From NCBI GenBank assembly GCA_947450115.1, contig CANFUE010000001.1, positions 62,001 to 126,000 on the forward strand: a stretch of 64,000 nucleotides of DNA. The letters are read 5' to 3'. Each line of letters begins with the position of its first letter. Within the stretch, counting starts at the first letter, position 1. The stretch comes from Acidimicrobiaceae bacterium (GTDB taxonomy: Bacteria; Actinomycetota; Acidimicrobiia; Acidimicrobiales; Ilumatobacteraceae). Shown here piece after piece: positions 35,201-42,955 of this stretch. Made by a program: the position numbers and the translations under genes. A model generated the notes under the pieces. The model was not told where the DNA came from. It worked only from the letters and a program-made list of their open reading frames with translations, and did no database searches.

Positions 35201-35665
35201 AGAGTTGGTGATGAAGGCCAGCGAGGCGGAGTTGTCATTGCAGTGAACAATTCCAAACCAAGAGGTCAACGCAATGTGGAAATGGCGAAATACGGTTGGC
35301 TCTACGCACGAGGCGACTGCGAGCAGTCAGGACTCTTCAACTCGTGCATCGGTGGCGAATGGGCAGAATGGAAAGCCAGCGGCACTGGTGACCATTATCG
35401 ATTCCCCACCGTTGCTGAATTGCAATCCATTAGATTCTTATCACAGGCCAACAAAGACAAACTGGGCTTACGAGACTCATCTTATTACAGCAGTGAAAAC
35501 TGTGGTAGATACATGACGACGAATGTCCCCCTTGAATCATGGACCGAAGGTGGATCTCAAGCCATGTCATACAACATTACCGACGCTCACTGTGCTGTGA
35601 GATGGAAGACCGGAGACCCTTCTCCAGAAATCATCGCATTCACTCGGCCAGTAAGAAACTTCTAA
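32255..35665 (+). CDS. Six-module secreted lipoprotein (DUF1566/Lcl-like repeats)
   Basis: A 1136-residue exported protein. The signal peptide ends with the lipobox 'GAAGC' (Cys28). Six diverged modules of about 150-200 residues follow, each opening with a Cys/Gly motif such as 'CSAGGLCKVGDTGTGGGVVF' and closing with 'RP(V/I/M)R(N/A/T)F'. They begin near residues 48, 196, 394, 594, 770 and 976. Each includes a 'G..DW.LP...E' segment, the signature of DUF1566/Lcl-C-like domains seen in surface proteins. Thr/Ser linkers separate modules; the linker after module 2 is a (TTS)n run encoded by 9-bp repeats. It is probably a surface adhesion or binding protein. AAGGGG lies upstream as Shine-Dalgarno. 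A strong terminator follows. Confidence 0.85.
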   Translation: MISFTSPRLRRIAALLLLTGLGAGAAGCGSSESSKTRNGAVGEIPTTCVLGGRGPTGGVVVSLAATTSGTSVESAPANWTTESQVNWKTISARVNEYRGGGFSDWKLPTDDQMNTLGNPILRYVGGNMIWSSTAISGSTSAWYWRGYSFAADQTAGPSAAGWVMNAFPIRNFVEADTPCMGAPVTTTTSTTIVPQSCSAGGLCKVGDTGTGGGVVFSTIIDAAGNTAILEAAPSNWSISPSQPETVGTRTVSPPEASEGNASKIAAAYRGGSKSDWRLPVASELISLCKLSGKLLGTSPFWADNSGGLLSVVNAADCAISTYRPSFPTYFVRPVRNYTVSDAVRKAAVQYYTVNPTTTSTTSTTSTTSTTSTTSTSTTSTSTTVAPTTTKAASKCASGGACAVGDTGPGGGIVFYVSPTPINAAAGISDGGKYLEAAPNTWNGGTSDPALPWCDKTTTMIGNPTDSGTGAFNTKRLVAACSATSAANVVANLYFNKWDDWFLPSGWELSFMWNNRVKIGGFNNSVAYWSSSEVPGNVAKGAQRLVFEPVNWVQDTKAGNFLVRPIRAFSEGAVPPKPPVQTTTTTSTLPLAAPCVGKCQIGNRGLGDGTIIAVSTDGPTTRYLIVARDGWNNTAIDPKMTRAEAQVAVDAYKPNGTSGWTLPSYLDQWGFMGQMVYVCKWAHQETTTSSWCDISKPLRKGWSNGNDTMSYWTSHPTSWQGSPGYGMVWKIGTDGTAANEFLNTKSYVRPVLEFSYTEPPAPTTTTTVPQICATGGVCKIGDVSPTGGLIVKFTGTSSSGIDYLEVAQKNWDEGIAGVDNNNGGDPWTKLANAATFASKYRGGGKTDWHLPNLTEMRQAFTVTEAATYTSTTGSNGQRTCKVNTAPGIGGNGMWYLYGDYWLSSGIPEKFTTPSGAVYPVLTTDDVAAADWQLSVRPMRTGKYNGPAMTYVNPRFTPAECENAAIATTTTAPDTRTCAQGGLCRVGDEGQRGGVVIAVNNSKPRGQRNVEMAKYGWLYARGDCEQSGLFNSCIGGEWAEWKASGTGDHYRFPTVAELQSIRFLSQANKDKLGLRDSSYYSSENCGRYMTTNVPLESWTEGGSQAMSYNITDAHCAVRWKTGDPSPEIIAFTRPVRNF
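33323..33376 (+). repeat. 9-bp tandem repeat encoding Thr-Thr-Ser
   Basis: Six head-to-tail 9-bp units (ACAACGTCC and variants with ACAACTTCT and ACAACATCC) encode the Thr-Thr-Ser linker between modules 2 and 3 of the six-module lipoprotein. The last three full units are identical. Length change by slippage would keep the frame. Confidence 0.85.
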
Positions 35666-35684
35666 CAAAAAGTAGTTTAAAAAG

Positions 35685-35713
35685 GCGGGGCTCTGAGAAG
35701 CCCCGCTTTTTTT
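35685..35713. terminator. Strong bidirectional intrinsic terminator
   Basis: GCGGGGCT (35685-35692) pairs perfectly with AGCCCCGC (35699-35706) around a 6-nt loop. Seven T follow on the plus strand, and an A-run before the stem gives a T-run for the minus strand. It ends both the six-module lipoprotein and the convergent HAD gene. Confidence 0.93.
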
Positions 35714-36410
35714 ATTTATCAGAAAAGAAATGAACTACTTCTTCCAAGGAAACAATGCGATGGACATCGTGACCCTCAGCGAATCCGTAAGGGTCTACAA
35801 GCACTGGAACAAGCCCCACGCCTCGTGAGCCCTGCACATCCATAATGAGCGAATCACCCACATAGGCAATGCGTGATGGGTCAATGTCGGGCAGCAATTC
35901 AAGTGCAATGTGGAAAATACGAGGATCAGGTTTTTGAATACCAACGATGTGGCTATCAATCACAAAACGCACCGGGGCCAATGGACCCTCCCCTACCTGA
36001 CAAATGGCACTCTGTCGCAAAGTATCTTCTATTTGTCCACTTGCGTTGCTCACAATGCCAATGGGAACTCCCCTGTTGTGCAATGTTTGAAGAACTGCTT
36101 TGGCGTGTGCAGTGGGGTGTCGCCATAAATTGGCAACACCTTTCACCCTCCCAAAGACATGTAGTGCTTCTTCGCGTACATTGGCTTTCACTCCAACGGT
36201 CTCGAGGTAGACGTTGTCGTATTGCGTCCAATCATTTTCACCAGCGGTACTTGCCGACTTCGCCGCCATTCCCGCATAGTGTGCCCGAGCATGCACATCG
36301 TGGTCTATCGATGCTCCGTAATAGGCAAGCAGTGGAGCAAGAACCGTCGGGTCTGGGAGTACCAACACTCCACCAGCATCGAACAAAACTGCATCAATTT
36401 TTCCCTGCAT
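35712..36410 (-). CDS. HAD family hydrolase
   Basis: A 232-residue haloacid-dehalogenase-fold protein. Motif I is 'VLFDAGGVLV' (nucleophile Asp10), and the second Asp of the phosphatase DxD is replaced by Gly, as in a subset related to the epoxide-hydrolase N-domain and dehalogenases. Motif II is 'IGIVSNASGQ', motif III 'IVGIQKPDPRIF' (Lys), and motif IV 'IAYVGDSLIMDVQGSRGVGL'. The cap is the helical C1 type ('HYAGMAAKSASTAGENDWTQ'). The missing general acid Asp makes phosphatase activity less certain. It ends within the shared terminator with the six-module lipoprotein gene. Confidence 0.87.
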   Translation of the reverse strand: MQGKIDAVLFDAGGVLVLPDPTVLAPLLAYYGASIDHDVHARAHYAGMAAKSASTAGENDWTQYDNVYLETVGVKANVREEALHVFGRVKGVANLWRHPTAHAKAVLQTLHNRGVPIGIVSNASGQIEDTLRQSAICQVGEGPLAPVRFVIDSHIVGIQKPDPRIFHIALELLPDIDPSRIAYVGDSLIMDVQGSRGVGLVPVLVDPYGFAEGHDVHRIVSLEEVVHFFSDK

Positions 36411-36449
36411 TTCAATAGTCTCTCACGAGTCATATACCTGCAGCTTCTT

Positions 36450-39323
36450 TTATGAGCAAAGTAGGAGTTCCTTCGCTTTCGCGATAGTTCCATCGCGACC
36501 ATCTGTCGAAAATATTTTGTATAACTTCATTGACTCTTTACGCACGGTGGAGTGACTAAACCCAAGCTCATCTCCAATTTCTTGAATGGTTAACTGACGC
36601 GCAAGACCTTCAAGTACATCAAATGTTCGATCGTTGATTCCCAACCGCGCGGCACATGAGCGCCGCGCAAGCGACAATGCTCTGCGTCCGCGAGTAGCCC
36701 TCCATGTCATCTCTGAATTCTCCGCAAGAAGCAATTCCTCTTCGCAGTTCATTTGCAACACGCGCTGTGGATCGATGACCGCGAGTAGCTCCAAGAGGTC
36801 AACGAGCGAGGCGAGCCCCCAGAGCGACTGCTGAGACATCTCTGATTCTTTTTTTGCTTCAAGCAAAAGTTCAACTGCAGTTTCATATTCACCATGGGCA
36901 ATTTGTGCAAGAGCTAGGTAACGCTTGACGGGGCCCTTTAATGCATTTCCGATAAACAAGACATGATGATCCGCATACGGGGAAAGCAGATCAACACCCT
37001 TTCGAGCAATTTCACCGCGACCGCATAGATGCGCCGCCTCAATTGCATTTGCAATAATGGATATCCAACCAATTTCTTTGTCTTCGTCTTCAAATGCTTC
37101 CAAGATGCTGTCCAAATACAAATTGGTGTACTCGCTATTTTGCGCCGAGGCGTTAATGAGTGCCGCAGAGGAACGCGCATAGATATTGCCAATAAGTGGA
37201 ATCTCTTTGTTCATGAACTTCAGCAGTTCAGGGTCAATCACCCTTTCCATAGCCACCAGAATTTGTTGTTCGAGCAGTACAACGAGCCGACCAGGCTCAT
37301 CGGCAAGCTCACCAATGCGGTATGCAACAGTGGCTAGGTCCTGCGATTCCTGGAGTTCACCACGGGAGAAGGCGCGCGCAGATACGAAGAAAGATACCCA
37401 CCACTGAGCAATGGTGTTGTCGCCTTCTGAAAGTTCAGCTTGGAAAATGCGCAGTTCCGCATCTGCTTGTGCGTAATCGCCCACTTGCCATAAATTAATA
37501 ATGAAGTAATAACGCGCAGAGTACATGAGATGTTGATCTGCAACAGTGAGCCGCATTGCTTGTTGAGAAGTTTCAAGACGTTCTTTGAGAAATTCTGGAG
37601 ATTGATGAGTTCCATGCCATGCAAGCAAAATACTGAGTAGCGCATCATTGGAAATGTCTCCGCCAGAGTTGACCTCTGCTTCTATACGACCATTATTTGC
37701 AAGTTCCCGCCCCAGTGATGTGTAAGCCTTCCAATCGCGAGATGCCATATTGGTATACAAACGACGGCTGTTATTTCCCAAACGTTTTTGCCGAACCGCA
37801 TCTGTCTCACCCTGCGGATGAACCGTCATTTTCCCTTTTGTCGGGACTGCAGCGACAGACAATGCATACTTGGCCATCACTCTCACTCGGGTGTCGGGTT
37901 TCAACGACACTAATTCGACTTTTTCAAATGCTTCTAAGAGCGGTTCACGATCGGGAGTGAAATCTTGTCGCTCGCTCCATTCAATGAGTGCTCTCGCTTC
38001 AAGTTCTACATTGTGCAATTCACCTGCCAACCCAAAAGCATCAAGAGCATTTTTACGACCTTCAATTCGCTCCCCAATTGATATTTGTGCGCGCGCAATA
38101 TGTATAAGTAGTTCGACATGCTCAATCTGGGTGTGGTGTTCTTGCCGCAATAACCATGAAGCAGCATTTTTTACTCCACTATGGTGCCCCTTGCTCACAG
38201 CATATTGAAGAGCGTTTTGAACAATAGGAATTCCCACCTCAGAGTTCAGCGCTGATCCAGACTCTGAAACATGCTTCATCGCCTGGGAGAACATTTCCTC
38301 AGATGCGAGCGCCTGCGCGATGGCAGAGTGGAAATCTCGACGTTGCGCATAGGAGAGACGCATAATGAGTTGCTGCGCATACAACGCATGTTTAAATTCG
38401 ATGATGTCGTGAAATGGCGCGATGATTCCCAACTCAAGAGCCCTGCGAAGATCTGCAGTTAAGTGATTGACGTCGAGTCCACAATGAAGGGCTGCTTCAT
38501 GGAGAGTACTTTGGCGAGTTGATGTGCCGCACAAGGCACAAAGTGCTACCGCCAACTCGCTAGCCCCAAGTAGATCTATACGAGCATCGAGCAGTCGACT
38601 CACTTCTGTTGGCGGTGACATCGTGCTGAGTTCATTAATAGAGGTTGCCGTCTTCAATACCTCATGAACAAAAAATGGATTTCCGCTCGTGAGGCGGACC
38701 AAGCTTTTTTCTAATCCGTCTGCAATTACAGTTCCCGTGATGTGCTCCGCGAGCAAAAGTGTTGCCTCTTGACTCAACGGTCCAATAGTCAGACTCTTCA
38801 TCATTCTGTGAAGTGCTCGAAATGCGACGTTCTCCGAGCCATCTAATGCCGGAAGAACTGGTCGAGATGCAACGATGATTCCTACGCCTAAATTTTGGGC
38901 ATGTTCAAATGCACGTACAGCCGAGTGCATTGACTGCTGATCCCACCACTGAAAATCATCAAAGAAGAAAACGGTAGGTTTAGCGCTTGCCATCGTAAAA
39001 ATACGCCGGAAAAAAACTGAAAGATCACCTGATCCTGATGTGCGTTGTGGCGGAGCCAGAGAAATTAATTCTCCAAGCCTCAACACCATGCCATAGGGGT
39101 CATAACTATCAAGTTCAGTAGCACGCAGAGAAATAACATTCACGAGTTGTTCTTTTGCGTAGCGACGAACAACTTCCAATAAATGGCTCTTACCGATGCC
39201 AGGTTCCCCAATAATCTGCTGAAGCTGCCCTTCGCCGTCGCCGACTGCACGAACTACAGACCTCAGTTGCTTGACTTCAGCATCTCTGCCCACCATGAAT
39301 AGATCATTCAGTTCACCAGGCAC
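36450..39323 (-). CDS. LAL-type (large ATP-binding LuxR) transcriptional regulator
   Basis: A 957-residue regulator. The N-terminus has an AAA-ATPase module with Walker A 'IIGEPGIGKSHLLEVVRRY' (near 40) and Walker B 'TVFFFDDFQWWDQQS' (near 120). A long helical, TPR-like middle follows ('HVELLIHIARAQISIGERIE' and similar). The end is a LuxR helix-turn-helix: 'RLTIQEIGDELGFSHSTVRK' near 913-935. It belongs to the MalT/LAL family, which binds an inducer and ATP before activating promoters. It lies divergent from the two malyl-CoA-lyase-like genes (93 bp apart) and may control them. It starts at a GTG with TAGTGT 6 nt upstream. The C-terminal motif begins after a Cys-rich 'RRSCAARLG'. Confidence 0.87.
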   Translation of the reverse strand: MPGELNDLFMVGRDAEVKQLRSVVRAVGDGEGQLQQIIGEPGIGKSHLLEVVRRYAKEQLVNVISLRATELDSYDPYGMVLRLGELISLAPPQRTSGSGDLSVFFRRIFTMASAKPTVFFFDDFQWWDQQSMHSAVRAFEHAQNLGVGIIVASRPVLPALDGSENVAFRALHRMMKSLTIGPLSQEATLLLAEHITGTVIADGLEKSLVRLTSGNPFFVHEVLKTATSINELSTMSPPTEVSRLLDARIDLLGASELAVALCALCGTSTRQSTLHEAALHCGLDVNHLTADLRRALELGIIAPFHDIIEFKHALYAQQLIMRLSYAQRRDFHSAIAQALASEEMFSQAMKHVSESGSALNSEVGIPIVQNALQYAVSKGHHSGVKNAASWLLRQEHHTQIEHVELLIHIARAQISIGERIEGRKNALDAFGLAGELHNVELEARALIEWSERQDFTPDREPLLEAFEKVELVSLKPDTRVRVMAKYALSVAAVPTKGKMTVHPQGETDAVRQKRLGNNSRRLYTNMASRDWKAYTSLGRELANNGRIEAEVNSGGDISNDALLSILLAWHGTHQSPEFLKERLETSQQAMRLTVADQHLMYSARYYFIINLWQVGDYAQADAELRIFQAELSEGDNTIAQWWVSFFVSARAFSRGELQESQDLATVAYRIGELADEPGRLVVLLEQQILVAMERVIDPELLKFMNKEIPLIGNIYARSSAALINASAQNSEYTNLYLDSILEAFEDEDKEIGWISIIANAIEAAHLCGRGEIARKGVDLLSPYADHHVLFIGNALKGPVKRYLALAQIAHGEYETAVELLLEAKKESEMSQQSLWGLASLVDLLELLAVIDPQRVLQMNCEEELLLAENSEMTWRATRGRRALSLARRSCAARLGINDRTFDVLEGLARQLTIQEIGDELGFSHSTVRKESMKLYKIFSTDGRDGTIAKAKELLLCS

Positions 39324-39329
39324 ATCAGC

Positions 39330-39335
39330 ACACTA
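39330..39335 (-). promoter_or_regulatory. -10 box TAGTGT, leaderless
   Basis: On the minus strand TAGTGT ends 6 nt before the GTG at 39323. Confidence 0.5.
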
Positions 39336-39404
39336 CCGCAAGGGCAAAATATGCGATTTACCTCATTCCACTTGCAGCACTTCGCAATGAGGGTGCCGAA
39401 GCCC

Positions 39405-39410
39405 TACCAT
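39405..39410 (+). promoter_or_regulatory. -10 box TACCAT, leaderless
   Basis: TACCAT ends 6 nt before the GTG at 39417. Confidence 0.5.
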
Positions 39411-39416
39411 TGAGGC

Positions 39417-40466
39417 GTGCGTAGTGCTAAAGACTTCTTCAAACCTCTCGCCGTTGGTGCTCCCGAGCCCGTGCGCGAGATTCCGTTCCGCCCCAGTCGT
39501 GTCATTCACTTCTTCCCACCACAAATTGAAAAAATGGTGGCAAAGCTTCCCGACACCATTCCGAACGTCGACATTCTTCTCGGCAACTTGGAAGACGCTA
39601 TTCCGATGGCCGATAAGGCAGCTGCTCGCGCCGGGTTCATTCATGTGGCAAAGACCATGCCAATGGGCGACACGCAATTGTGGACACGCGTGAACAGCCT
39701 CGACTCCCCTTGGTTCTTAGACGATGTCACCGACATCGTTACCCAGGCCGGCGACAAAGTTGATGTCATCATGATTCCCAAAGTGGAAGGCCCAGAAGAT
39801 ATTCACTATGTTGACCGTTTGCTTGCACAACTTGAAGCGCGCGCAGGGTTGAAGCGCCCCATTTTGGTTCACGCACTTTTGGAAACAGCTCGTGGTGTGG
39901 CAAACGTAGAAGAAATTTGTGGTGCTTCACCGCGCATGCAGGGCCTGTCACTAGGGCCAGCAGACCTTGCAGCAAACCGCCGCATGAAAACCACACGTGT
40001 GGGTGGCGGACACCCCGACTATGTGGTGCGCAAAGACCCAAACCCCGATGCACCCGACGCACCGCGCGAAGTATTCCAACAAGACCTCTGGCACTACACC
40101 ATTGCCCGCATGGTCGACGCATGTGCAATGCATGGCATCTTGCCTTTCTATGGCCCATTTGGCGACATCAAAGACGTGGTGGCCTGTGAAGACCAATTCC
40201 GCAATGCCTACTTGCTCGGTTGCGTTGGTGCGTGGAGTTTGCACCCTGTGCAAATCGATATCGCAAAGCGCGTCTTTAGCCCACGCCCGCAAGATGTGCT
40301 TCAAGCTCAACGCGTCATCGATGCAATGGGCGACGGCACTGGCGCCATCATGCTCGATGGAAAAATGGAAGACGATGCTTCCGTCAAACAATGCAAAGTA
40401 GTTGTTGAGCTTGCGAAGCAACTTGCTGCGCGCGATCCACATCTTGCTTCGCTCTACGGCTATTAA
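39417..40466 (+). CDS. HpcH/HpaI aldolase family protein, L-malyl-CoA/beta-methylmalyl-CoA lyase type
   Basis: A 349-residue CitE-like TIM-barrel enzyme. The family pattern is visible in '[20 protein letters not shown]' (LEDA, phosphate/CoA loop with metal-binding Glu/Asp), '[20 protein letters not shown]', '[20 protein letters not shown]' (metal Glu) and '[20 protein letters not shown]' (metal Asp). The extended middle and C-terminus ([15 protein letters not shown]) match Mcl-type lyases that split malyl-CoA to acetyl-CoA and glyoxylate. It is followed by a second family member after 26 bp, the pattern of mcl1/mcl2 of the ethylmalonyl-CoA and related routes. Starts at a GTG with TACCAT 6 nt upstream. 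Confidence 0.85.
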   Translation: MRSAKDFFKPLAVGAPEPVREIPFRPSRVIHFFPPQIEKMVAKLPDTIPNVDILLGNLEDAIPMADKAAARAGFIHVAKTMPMGDTQLWTRVNSLDSPWFLDDVTDIVTQAGDKVDVIMIPKVEGPEDIHYVDRLLAQLEARAGLKRPILVHALLETARGVANVEEICGASPRMQGLSLGPADLAANRRMKTTRVGGGHPDYVVRKDPNPDAPDAPREVFQQDLWHYTIARMVDACAMHGILPFYGPFGDIKDVVACEDQFRNAYLLGCVGAWSLHPVQIDIAKRVFSPRPQDVLQAQRVIDAMGDGTGAIMLDGKMEDDASVKQCKVVVELAKQLAARDPHLASLYGY

Positions 40467-40492
40467 AATTTCATAGTAAAAGGATTATTGCA

Positions 40493-41359
40493 ATGTCTGC
40501 TCTTCGCCCTCGCCGCTCTGTTCTCTATATGCCTGCTGCAAATGAGCGGGCACTAGAAAAAGCAAAAGGCATCTCTGCCGATGCACTCATTTTCGACCTC
40601 GAAGATGCAGTGTCACCCGACTCCAAAGATGCAGCACGTGAAAACGCTGTAAAGGCAGCTTCATCGGGCGAATACGGCAAGCGTGAAATCACCATTCGCT
40701 GCAATGGCCTAGACACCCCATGGGGCGCAGCCGATATTGCCGCTGCTGCCAAAGCATGCGTGTCGGCAATTGTGATTCCCAAGGTGAGCGATGTCAAAAC
40801 TCTCGACGAGGTGTCGCGCCACTTAGACGCTGCTGGCGCACCAAAGGAAATGTTCATTTGGGCGATGATTGAAACACCAACTGCCATTCTCGACGCACGC
40901 GCTATTGCCGCTCACCCTCGCGTTGCCGTTTTGGTCATGGGCACAAACGACCTCGCCAAAGAACTGCGCGCTGCCCAAATACCTGGCCGCGCTCCTCTTT
41001 ATTCGCATCTTGCCACTGCACTTCTTGCTGCACGTGAAGCTGGGAAGCCCATCATCGACGGTGTGTTCAACAACATCAAAGACGCCGACGCATTCCGTGA
41101 GGAATGTGTTCAAGGTATGGAGATGGGCTTCGACGGTAAAACCCTCATTCACCCCGACCAGGTTGCCATTGCCAACGACGTATGGGCACCAAGTGAAGCT
41201 GAAGTGGAGCATGCACGTAAGGTCATTGCGGCATTCGATGAAGCGCTTGCCGCAGGCAAAGGCGTAGTTCAACTCGACGGCAAGATGATTGAAAACTTGC
41301 ACGTTGCCAATGCACAGCGCGCCATTGCAATTGCCGATGCAATTGCTGCATTGAACTAA
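40493..41359 (+). CDS. CitE-like CoA ester lyase/malyl-CoA thioesterase
   Basis: A 288-residue CitE-type protein. It has 'RRSVLYMPAANERALEKAKG', the 'DALIFDLEDAVSPDSKDAAR' loop (LEDA), 'AIVIPKVSDVKTLDEVSRHL', 'MFIWAMIETPTAILDARAIA' (Glu) and 'VLVMGTNDLAKELRA' (Asp). It is shorter than the upstream protein and resembles the CoA-ester lyases/thioesterases such as (3S)-malyl-CoA thioesterase (Mcl2). With the upstream lyase it would convert a lyase product such as malyl-CoA to malate. Substrate inference comes from the pair, not from a unique motif. It ends 5 bp before the convergent dienelactone hydrolase gene. Confidence 0.87.
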   Translation: MSALRPRRSVLYMPAANERALEKAKGISADALIFDLEDAVSPDSKDAARENAVKAASSGEYGKREITIRCNGLDTPWGAADIAAAAKACVSAIVIPKVSDVKTLDEVSRHLDAAGAPKEMFIWAMIETPTAILDARAIAAHPRVAVLVMGTNDLAKELRAAQIPGRAPLYSHLATALLAAREAGKPIIDGVFNNIKDADAFREECVQGMEMGFDGKTLIHPDQVAIANDVWAPSEAEVEHARKVIAAFDEALAAGKGVVQLDGKMIENLHVANAQRAIAIADAIAALN

Positions 41360-41364
41360 CTCAG

Positions 41365-42045
41365 TTACAAATTCGCGCGAAAGAGCGCAAGCGTGCGTGT
41401 CCACGCCGTGCTTGAAGCTGCTGCGTTGTACACCTCGGGACGCTCATCGTTGAAAAACGCATGGTCGGTACCGGCGTACACGTGAAACGTGGCGTTCTTT
41501 CCACGCTTGCGCAGGTCTTCTTCAAGAGCCTTTGCCATTTCAGGCGAAGCGAATGCATCATTTTCTGCATAGTGCCCTTCCACAACTGCACTGAGCGCGT
41601 CCCAATTGGGTTGCGCTTCTGGCCAGGGAATAACACCGTAAAAAGGGGCAGCTGCAGCAACTGCGTCGGGACGCTGGCAAGCCAAAGCCAACGTGAGGCC
41701 GCCGCCCATACAAAAACCAACCACACCCACTTTGGTGCGACCAGTTTTTTCTTGAAGAAAGTCAACTGCTCCGCTCATGTCTTTTGCTGCGTGTTGCAGG
41801 TTGAGACCCATCATCAACTTGCCCGCTTCATCGGGTTCAGTACTTGACTCGCCGTTATAGAGGTCGGGAGCAAGCACTGTGAAACCTTCTGCGGCCAAAC
41901 GGTCGGCAACATCGCAAATGTGTGGAACCAGCCCCCACCACTCTTGAATGAGCACTACACCTGGAGCAGATGCGTTGCCGGCATTGCTCGCCAAGTAACC
42001 GCTACAGGTTCCACCATTGCTTTTAAATGAAACGTTCTCGCCCAT
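41365..42045 (-). CDS. Dienelactone hydrolase family protein
   Basis: A 226-residue alpha/beta hydrolase of the dienelactone hydrolase family. The nucleophile is Cys in 'VGVVGFCMGGGLTLALACQR' (near 118), the conserved Glu lies in 'VVLIQEWWGLVPHICDVADR' (near 34), and the Asp and His are in 'HYAENDAFASPE' and 'HVYAGTDHAFFNDER'. Such enzymes open lactone rings in aromatic degradation, but the family also covers other esterases. A clear Shine-Dalgarno (AAAGGAG) lies 7 nt before the ATG, in contrast to most neighbours. The Cys nucleophile and Glu are both present, so it should be active. Confidence 0.92.
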   Translation of the reverse strand: MGENVSFKSNGGTCSGYLASNAGNASAPGVVLIQEWWGLVPHICDVADRLAAEGFTVLAPDLYNGESSTEPDEAGKLMMGLNLQHAAKDMSGAVDFLQEKTGRTKVGVVGFCMGGGLTLALACQRPDAVAAAAPFYGVIPWPEAQPNWDALSAVVEGHYAENDAFASPEMAKALEEDLRKRGKNATFHVYAGTDHAFFNDERPEVYNAAASSTAWTRTLALFRANL

Positions 42046-42077
42046 GTGTGCTCCTTTGTCATTATTGAGTATTCATC

Positions 42078-42917
42078 TTAAATTGCCGACCGTGTTAATA
42101 GCTCTACTGCAGGTGGGCATTGCGCCGCGAGGCCATGCAGCGGCAACGCCTGTACCTCATGCACCCCATCACTACTCACTATTGCCTTACACAGCCCAAA
42201 AGGAACTTCACTTGCATCGCGATGCCATGGTTGCACCAATCGCCGTTGCGATATTTGTCGGTCGAGGTCTTGCACAATGCCTGCATACAAAGCATCGGGC
42301 AATCGTGACCCCATGCTTGCCGACAACAACACAGGGCGCTCAGCACAATAGGCAGCACTCGCCAATGACAATGAGCCTGCACTGCTCCATGCAACTGTTG
42401 AGCCAGTTGCATATGCCGACAACAACACAACATCAGCATTTGATGCGGCAATGGCCCCATGCGATGCGTTCACTAAATATGAAGGAATCTCAAGGCGTTC
42501 CAGAACACGAATCATGTGATCGGCGCCGTTGTCGCCATCAACCACACACACCTCAACACCACTCGTTGCTCCGGCAATGACGAGAGCATGAGCAACATCA
42601 AACGACCAGCCATCAACGCAGACAAGTGCACCGTCAGCAATTTCTCCCGCCAAATGTTCGGCGGTCCTATCGGCATGCACCTGTTCAACACAGTCATGCA
42701 ACGCCCGGTACGGCTCGCTAGCGGTCACCACATGTGCACAGAGCCACCAGAGAGGCCCACACAGGGGATGGCGCTCCACAATGCGCCGAGTAGTAACAAC
42801 CACGCTCGCGGGGTCGAGAACGAGCCCCGAGAGGGCTGAAGCGGTCTCCAAAACGAGGTCGGGGGCGTCAACATGCCCGGCACGTGCCAAATACCTCAGA
42901 TGTTCTATGGGATGCAC
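42078..42917 (-). CDS. eIF2B/initiation factor 2B-like (NagB/RpiA-fold) protein of unknown function
   Basis: A 279-residue protein that I place tentatively in the eIF2B/MtnA-like family. The stretch 'DVVLLSAYATGSTVAWSSAG' with 'SLSLASAAYCAERPVLLSAS' matches the 'D.vl.GAdav...G.v.nk.Gt..lA..A....pf.v' pattern, and 'GVEVCVVDGDNGADHMIRVL' then 'IPSYLVNASHGAIAASN' is the preceding strand and loop. MtnA/R15P isomerase active-site residues are not clear. It starts at a GTG with a TACCTT box 7 nt upstream, and its promoter faces that of the thioredoxin-like gene. It may be a sugar-phosphate isomerase relative or a regulator; function unknown. Confidence 0.6.
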   Translation of the reverse strand: MHPIEHLRYLARAGHVDAPDLVLETASALSGLVLDPASVVVTTRRIVERHPLCGPLWWLCAHVVTASEPYRALHDCVEQVHADRTAEHLAGEIADGALVCVDGWSFDVAHALVIAGATSGVEVCVVDGDNGADHMIRVLERLEIPSYLVNASHGAIAASNADVVLLSAYATGSTVAWSSAGSLSLASAAYCAERPVLLSASMGSRLPDALYAGIVQDLDRQISQRRLVQPWHRDASEVPFGLCKAIVSSDGVHEVQALPLHGLAAQCPPAVELLTRSAI

Positions 42918-42924
42918 TTACACC

Positions 42925-42930
42925 AAGGTA
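42925..42930 (-). promoter_or_regulatory. -10 box TACCTT, leaderless
   Basis: On the minus strand TACCTT ends 7 nt before the GTG at 42917. It lies 12 bp from the divergent box at 42943. Confidence 0.45.
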
Positions 42931-42942
42931 GTGCCAACTTGC

Positions 42943-42948
42943 TACCGT
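42943..42948 (+). promoter_or_regulatory. -10 box TACCGT, leaderless
   Basis: TACCGT ends 7 nt before the GTG at 42956. Confidence 0.5.
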
Positions 42949-42955
42949 TTCACCT

